This document shows, one piece after another, positions 6,441-9,334 of a stretch of DNA of 9,334 nt; position 1 is the stretch's first letter, and each line of letters starts with the position of its first letter. A program made the position numbers and the translations under genes. The notes beneath the pieces are model-generated. The model ran no database searches and had not been told where the DNA came from. It worked only from the letters and a program-made list of their open reading frames with translations. Source of the stretch: Prolixibacteraceae bacterium (GTDB lineage Bacteria > Bacteroidota > Bacteroidia > Bacteroidales > Prolixibacteraceae); NCBI GenBank assembly GCA_016930735.1, contig JAFGGF010000264.1:1-9334 (forward strand), given 5' to 3'.

Positions 6441-6471
6441 TTGACTTGACCGTCTGTAAATTCATAACTTG
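6441..6471 (+). promoter_or_regulatory. Candidate promoter of the peroxiredoxin gene
   Basis: TTG at 6441-6443 (and another at 6446-6448) stands 21 (or 16) nt before TAACTTG (6465-6471), close to the Bacteroidota -33 TTG / -7 TAnnTTTG pair with one T missing. The expected transcription start is about 35 nt before the ATG. Confidence 0.45.
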
Positions 6472-6512
6472 CTAAAGAAAGAATGATATTATATAATTAA
6501 AAAAGAATAACT

Positions 6513-7241
6513 ATGAAAACAGTATTATTATTATTATTAAGTGTTGTAATGTGTAACATAACAATACATGGACAAGATAAAATTCCACTAATAGGGCAGA
6601 AAGCACCTTCCTTTACAGCCAATTCAACCAATGGAGAAATCAGATTTCCAGAAGATTTTGGAAATAACTGGAAGATATTGTTCAGCCATCCAAGAGATTT
6701 TACACCAGTATGTACATCAGAGGTTCTTCAGTTAGCTCGTATGCAGGAAGAATTTAATGAACTGGGTGTAAAAATAGCTCTTATTTCGACAGATGATGTT
6801 TCCCTGCATCTAAAATGGAAAAAATCAATTGAAGAAATTAAAGTGGATGGTTATGATCCAGTTGTAATTAATTTTCCGCTAATTGATGATCATAAAGCAG
6901 TTGCTTCCAGGCTATATGGGATGATTCATGAGGATAATAATTCTGTTAATGTAAAAGATTCACGGGGTGTTTTTATTATCGATTCTGAGAACATTATTCA
7001 ATCCATCTTTTTTTATCCAATGAAAGTCGGAAGAAATTTTGATGAAATAAAACGGACTGTTGAAGCATTACAAACCGTAAACACACATGTTTTGACTCCG
7101 GCGAATTGGGAACCGGGAGATGACTTGCTTATGAGGGCATCGCCATATTTAAATCCAAAATTAAACAATGATGAGATATTAAAAGGATACTATAACATTG
7201 GTCCGATCATGTGGTATAAAAGAACTACAGAAATAAATTAA
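6513..7241 (+). CDS. Exported 1-Cys peroxiredoxin (Prx6 class)
   Basis: A 242-residue peroxide reductase. The catalytic motif is SHPRDFTPVCTSE (58-70), with P60, T64 and the peroxidatic C67; the conserved Arg is R151 in DSRGVFIID (149-157). FYPMKVGRNFDEI (167-179), ALQ (185-187) and TPANWEPGDDLL (195-206) are typical of the Prx6 class. The N-terminus MKTVLLLLLSVVMCNITIHG is a signal peptide (Lys, then a Leu/Val core, cleavage probably after G20), so the enzyme should act in the periplasm or beyond; VVMC is a poor lipobox. C67 is the only Cys of the mature protein, so it needs an external thiol or other reductant. The C-terminal tail after 206 departs from the common Prx6 end. The start ATG has an A-rich leader and weak GA-containing upstream sequence. 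It is divergent from the degenerate response regulator and has its own terminator. Family very secure; export likely. Confidence 0.93.
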   Translation: MKTVLLLLLSVVMCNITIHGQDKIPLIGQKAPSFTANSTNGEIRFPEDFGNNWKILFSHPRDFTPVCTSEVLQLARMQEEFNELGVKIALISTDDVSLHLKWKKSIEEIKVDGYDPVVINFPLIDDHKAVASRLYGMIHEDNNSVNVKDSRGVFIIDSENIIQSIFFYPMKVGRNFDEIKRTVEALQTVNTHVLTPANWEPGDDLLMRASPYLNPKLNNDEILKGYYNIGPIMWYKRTTEIN

Positions 7242-7318
7242 GAGATTAATATTTAATCAGTAAATGTTAAAATTTTGTCTTTTATGAATCAAAATTCAGA
7301 TAACGGGCAAGATAAATA

Positions 7319-7349
7319 AACTACCTTCTTATGAAGGTGGTTATTTTTG
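7319..7349 (+). terminator. Rho-independent terminator of the peroxiredoxin gene
   Basis: AACTACCTTC (7319-7328) pairs with GAAGGTGGTT (7333-7342), ten pairs with one T-G wobble, closing the loop TTAT, followed by ATTTTTGTT. It lies 77 nt after the stop codon. The opposite strand has TTTATTTATC after the stem, so weak bidirectional use is possible. Confidence 0.8.
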
Positions 7350-7373
7350 TTCTTCAACTCTATTATGTTCTCC

Positions 7374-7404
7374 TGCCTGCCCGATTGCATCAACAGTGCA
7401 GGCA
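7374..7404. repeat. GC-rich inverted repeat TGCCTGC-N17-GCAGGCA
   Basis: A perfect 7-bp dyad (7374-7380 and 7398-7404) in an AT-rich surrounding. No U-tract follows on either strand, so it does not look like a terminator. A REP-like intergenic palindrome is possible. Confidence 0.4.
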
Positions 7405-7490
7405 CAAAACCCTCCACTCGCAACTGAAATAACAAAATAAAAGTTTGTTTATTAAAAACTTACAGACTCTGGTTTTTTTAGACTATACAA

Positions 7491-7652
7491 ATAATGAATC
7501 CCTGGTACGCGCCGATATGTAATCGGTATGCTCAAAAGGAGTCCCTCGCTTCAATTCGAAAAAATTGAAAACACCAATACTGTTTAATTCATTATCTTGT
7601 AATATTTGTTTTAAGAAAATAAGGCACAAATTTAAAATTTGCGCCAGCGAGG
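7491..7652. repeat. Cluster of nested inverted repeats, possible structured RNA or mobile repeat
   Basis: Five dyads fit one compact figure: ATAATGAAT/ATTCATTAT (7491-7499 with 7587-7595), CCGAT/ATCGG (7512-7516 with 7522-7526), CCTCGCT/AGCGAGG (7544-7550 with 7646-7652), TTCAATT/AATTGAA (7550-7556 with 7563-7569) and GGCACAAATT/AATTTGCGCC with one mismatch (7623-7632 with 7636-7645). The CCTCGCT/AGCGAGG stem encloses the next two hairpins, which abut it on each side: a three-way-junction-like fold. The 9-bp pair would cross it as a pseudoknot. Which strand matters is unknown. It may be an undescribed RNA, a dispersed repeat or a remnant of a mobile element. Confidence 0.45.
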
Positions 7653-7671
7653 ATTTGCTTATGCTGAAAAA

Positions 7672-7705
7672 CATCAAATAAATAAAGCCCTGCATATGCA
7701 AGGCT
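7672..7705 (-). terminator. Rho-independent terminator of the crp-like gene
   Basis: On the minus strand AGCCTTG (7705-7699) pairs with CAGGGCT (7692-7686), one T-G wobble, with loop CATATG, followed by TTTATTTATTTG. The hairpin is part of a near-perfect 20-bp palindrome and begins 23 nt after the stop codon. The U-tract is interrupted, so strength is moderate. Confidence 0.68.
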
Positions 7706-7728
7706 CTGAAAGTATTTAACAGTTAGAT

Positions 7729-8430
7729 TTATCCCAGTTTACTGATCCGCTCCAGGCGTTTACTATCGATTATTTTAATTTTCCTGCCATCGATGGCAAT
7801 CACTTTTTCACTTGCAAAAGTTGAAAGCGTACGGATTGCATTCGATGTTGTCATGTTCGAAAGGTTGGCAATATCTTCACGCGAAAGGAAAACTTTCAAA
7901 GTGGCACCATCGTTTTCGAAACCATACTTATCCTTTAAAAGGATCAGTGATTCGGCCAGCCTTCCACGGATATGTTTTTGTGTAAGAGTGACAGTCCTTG
8001 AATTGGAAAATCCCAGTTCTTTGGCCAGCTTGCGGATCATTTTTGAAGCAAAATCCACATTTCGGATGGCCTGATGCATAATATAATCGGTGCTGATGTT
8101 GCAGATTTGAGACTCTTCAAGTGTAACTGCTGTTGCAATATGAGCCTGATCGGCAAGCAATGCTCTGTAACCGATAATACCAAGTGGTTTTGCCATTCTG
8201 ATTATTTGCTCACGGCCACCTACCCCTTCCTTGAATATTTTAACTTTCCCCTCAACCAGAATCATAAATCCAGTTGGTTTTTCTCCTTCTTTAAAAACGA
8301 ATTCGTTTTTTTTATAATTTGAAATTGAAATATAATTTAAAAGCTCTTCCTTTTCCTCTGCTGTTAAAAGATACAGGATTGATTTCGGATTTTCCAGTAT
8401 ATTTTTAACCCCTAAGTCTGAATTTAACAT
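7729..8430 (-). CDS. Crp/Fnr-family transcriptional regulator
   Basis: A 233-residue regulator. A cyclic-nucleotide-binding-type beta-roll (about 18-115) contains YKKNEFVFKEGEKPTGFMIL (39-58) and VEGKVKIFKEG (59-69); the dimer helix covers about 117-142; the winged helix-turn-helix begins at HIRGRLAESLILL (153-165) and has LSREDIANLSNMTTSNAIRT (182-201) as its core. The phosphate pocket is not of the cAMP type: where CRP has GE and RSA, this has GY (87-88) and HIA (97-99). Only one Cys is present (C110), so there is no Fnr-type Fe-S cluster. In the recognition helix, CRP's R180/E181 correspond to T195/S196, with R200 kept. The ligand and regulon are unknown; such proteins often serve stress or redox control in this phylum. 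The ATG at 8428-8430 has a perfect -7 element upstream and a dyad over the start. Family secure. Confidence 0.93.
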   Translation of the reverse strand: MLNSDLGVKNILENPKSILYLLTAEEKEELLNYISISNYKKNEFVFKEGEKPTGFMILVEGKVKIFKEGVGGREQIIRMAKPLGIIGYRALLADQAHIATAVTLEESQICNISTDYIMHQAIRNVDFASKMIRKLAKELGFSNSRTVTLTQKHIRGRLAESLILLKDKYGFENDGATLKVFLSREDIANLSNMTTSNAIRTLSTFASEKVIAIDGRKIKIIDSKRLERISKLG

Positions 8431-8450
8431 ATGTAAACCCTTTAATATGT
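8427..8450. promoter_or_regulatory. Inverted repeat ACATAT-N12-ATATGT over the crp-like start codon
   Basis: A perfect 6-bp dyad (8427-8432 and 8445-8450) that covers the start codon and the predicted 5' leader. A protein bound here would block transcription or translation of the crp-like gene, which would suit autoregulation. The inner sequence AAACC...TAATATG resembles the dyad at 6283-6299. Confidence 0.35.
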
Positions 8451-8460
8451 TTTACAGCAT

Positions 8461-8468
8461 CAAAGGTA
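8461..8468 (-). promoter_or_regulatory. Promoter -7 element of the crp-like gene (TACCTTTG)
   Basis: TACCTTTG on the minus strand is an exact TAnnTTTG match, 30 nt before the ATG, giving a short leader of roughly 20-25 nt. The -33 region is T-rich without a clean TTG. Confidence 0.55.
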
Positions 8469-8519
8469 AAAATTTTTGTGAAAACCGATTCATTAAATAC
8501 AATAAATTCACTTAAATCA

Positions 8520-8539
8520 GTACTATTGCCGAACAGTAC
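8520..8539 (-). terminator. Weak hairpin after nadE
   Basis: On the minus strand GTACTGTT pairs with AATAGTAC (one G-U), loop CGGC, starting 24 nt after the nadE stop. The following TGATTTAAG is a poor U-tract, so this is a possible but weak terminator between nadE and the crp-like gene. Confidence 0.35.
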
Positions 8540-8563
8540 AAAGCAGAAAAGCTGGTGTCAGAT

Positions 8564-9334
8564 TCAGTATTTTGCCACCAAAGGCATCCTTCTACCAAAT
8601 CCGAAAGCTTTTGAACTTATGCGTATAATCGGAGCTGCCTGAAACCTTTTGTATTCATTGATATTTACCATATGAATAACATGGTTCACGGTGTCAGCAT
8701 TAAATCCTTTTTCAATAATTTCATCGGGTGACTGGTTCATTTCGATATAGTTGAAAAGGATCTGATCCAGTATATCATATTCGGGCAATGAATCGGTATC
8801 TTTTTGGTCAGGTTTTAGTTCTGCTGAAGGAGGTTTGGTTATTGTATTTTCAGGAATAACTTCGCCATTTCGATTCATAAACCGGGCCAGTTTAAATACA
8901 TCGGTTTTGTACACATCGCCTAAAACTGCGAGTCCACCGTTCATGTCGCCATACAATGTGCCGTATCCAACTGCACATTCACTTTTATTGGTGGTATTCA
9001 GTAAAATACTCCCGAATTTATTCGACAATGCCATCACATAAACACCTCTTGCACGTGCCTGAATGTTTTCTTCAGTAATATCAAAATGGCGGCCTTTAAA
9101 AACAGGTTCCAGTGTTTTATTAAATTCATCAACAACTGATTGAATCTGAATTATATCATATCGGATTTCCAGGTTTTCAGCCAGCTGCCGGGCATCATCC
9201 ACACTGTGGGCAGATGAATATTTTGAAGGCATCAGCAAAACCCTGACATTCTCTTTTCCCAATGCCTGAACTGCCAGGACTACAGTTACAGCTGAATCGA
9301 TACCTCCCGACAATCCCAGGGTTGCAGTTTTAAA
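8564..9334 (-). CDS. nadE: Glutamine-dependent NAD+ synthase, C-terminal synthetase domain (5' part cut off)
   Basis: Last step of NAD synthesis: deamido-NAD is adenylated with ATP and amidated. The visible 256 residues are the synthetase domain: the PP-loop SGGIDSA (9-15 of the visible part) for ATP pyrophosphate, then ENIQARARGVYVMALSN, TNKSECAVGYGTLYGDMNGG, VLGDVYKTDVFKLARF, and the conserved P-S-A-E-L-K-P-D-Q-K-D-T-D-S-L loop; the end SSKAFGFGRRMPLVAKY is the usual C-terminus of the family. The frame is open to the right edge with no start, which fits a long two-domain enzyme with an N-terminal nitrilase-type glutaminase domain (about 540-650 residues in all), but that domain is not visible. 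The TTG at 9311-9313 lies within the PP-loop and is not the start. It is upstream of the crp-like gene in the same direction, with a 133-bp gap and separate promoter. Confidence 0.93.
   Translation of the reverse strand, partial: FKTATLGLSGGIDSAVTVVLAVQALGKENVRVLLMPSKYSSAHSVDDARQLAENLEIRYDIIQIQSVVDEFNKTLEPVFKGRHFDITEENIQARARGVYVMALSNKFGSILLNTTNKSECAVGYGTLYGDMNGGLAVLGDVYKTDVFKLARFMNRNGEVIPENTITKPPSAELKPDQKDTDSLPEYDILDQILFNYIEMNQSPDEIIEKGFNADTVNHVIHMVNINEYKRFQAAPIIRISSKAFGFGRRMPLVAKY

Larger units (their letters stand above)
7242..7728. other. 487-bp gap without a convincing gene, between convergent prx and crp-like genes
   Basis: It contains, in order: a small dyad GATTAA-TAT-TTAATC (7244-7258), the prx terminator, a GC-rich hairpin (7374-7404), an AT-rich dyad AAGTTT/AAACTT (7441-7446/7456-7461), a nested inverted-repeat cluster (7491-7652) and the crp-like terminator. 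The only open frame (minus, 7483-7701) begins inside that terminator hairpin with a TTG and is cut through by the inverted repeats, so I do not call it a gene. Confidence 0.6.

Noticed and set aside
7441..7480. AAGTTT/AAACTT and AAAAAC/GTTTTT pairs as a terminator or element end
   Set aside because: Short, A/T-rich and mutually exclusive; no gene ends nearby on either strand.
7545..7550. CTCGCT as a possible second copy of the tRNA-Met 3' end (attachment site)
   Set aside because: Only six bases match the tRNA end; too short to claim a duplicated attachment site, and no integrase gene is present.
7483..7701. Minus-strand open frame of 72 codons in the gap after the crp-like gene
   Set aside because: It begins with TTG inside the crp-like terminator hairpin, has no promoter or ribosome site, no recognisable domain, and is crossed by several inverted repeats. 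A 63-residue protein from an inner ATG cannot be fully excluded.
7483..7706. Retron-type or CRISPR-type element
   Set aside because: No reverse transcriptase, Cas gene or regularly spaced direct repeats are present; the repeats are inverted and irregular.

Overview
The window looks like chromosome from a member of the Bacteroidota, probably a free-living Bacteroidia/Marinilabiliales-type organism; the phylum is fairly secure, the order is a guess. The signs are several TAnnTTTG-type -7 elements in front of genes, little use of Shine-Dalgarno sequences, a long LptF-type permease with a central insert, a small START-like SRPBCC protein, a RibBA fusion and a Crp protein without the cAMP pocket residues. 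Hand counts of single 60-base lines give about 42-52% G+C over most genes, but about 28-38% between roughly 5.3 and 7.3 kb.

Left part (1-5268). Reading leftwards on the minus strand: a START-like protein (4673-5047), an LptF/LptG permease (3102-4604), a GT4 glycosyltransferase (1919-3133, overlapping lptF), a membrane GT2 glycosyltransferase (741-1928, overlapping GT4 by 10 nt) and ribBA (668 to beyond the left edge). The three overlapping genes form one translationally linked envelope unit: LPS export plus two sugar transferases. Divergent from the START-like gene lies an elongator tRNA-Met(CAU) with its own promoter and terminator.

Middle (5269-7241), AT-rich. A NarL/FixJ-type response regulator (minus) is divergent from an exported 1-Cys (Prx6-class) peroxiredoxin (plus). 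The 288-bp region between them carries several dyads. The regulator has lost its acidic pocket and its phospho-acceptor Asp (Asn in its place), so it should not work by ordinary phosphorylation. Gene order suggests, without proving, that it controls the peroxiredoxin. This pair, next to a tRNA and different in composition, is the most accessory-looking part of the window.

Right part (7242-9334). A 487-bp gap has no convincing gene but holds two terminators, a GC-rich hairpin and a nested set of inverted repeats (7491-7652) that folds into a three-way-junction-like figure. It is followed by a Crp/Fnr-family regulator (minus) and the C-terminal synthetase domain of glutamine-dependent NAD+ synthase NadE (minus, cut by the right edge).

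No CRISPR array, intact insertion sequence, phage gene or defence cassette is visible. The best candidates for something undescribed are the pseudo-receiver regulator/exported Prx6 pair with its operators, and the structured element downstream.
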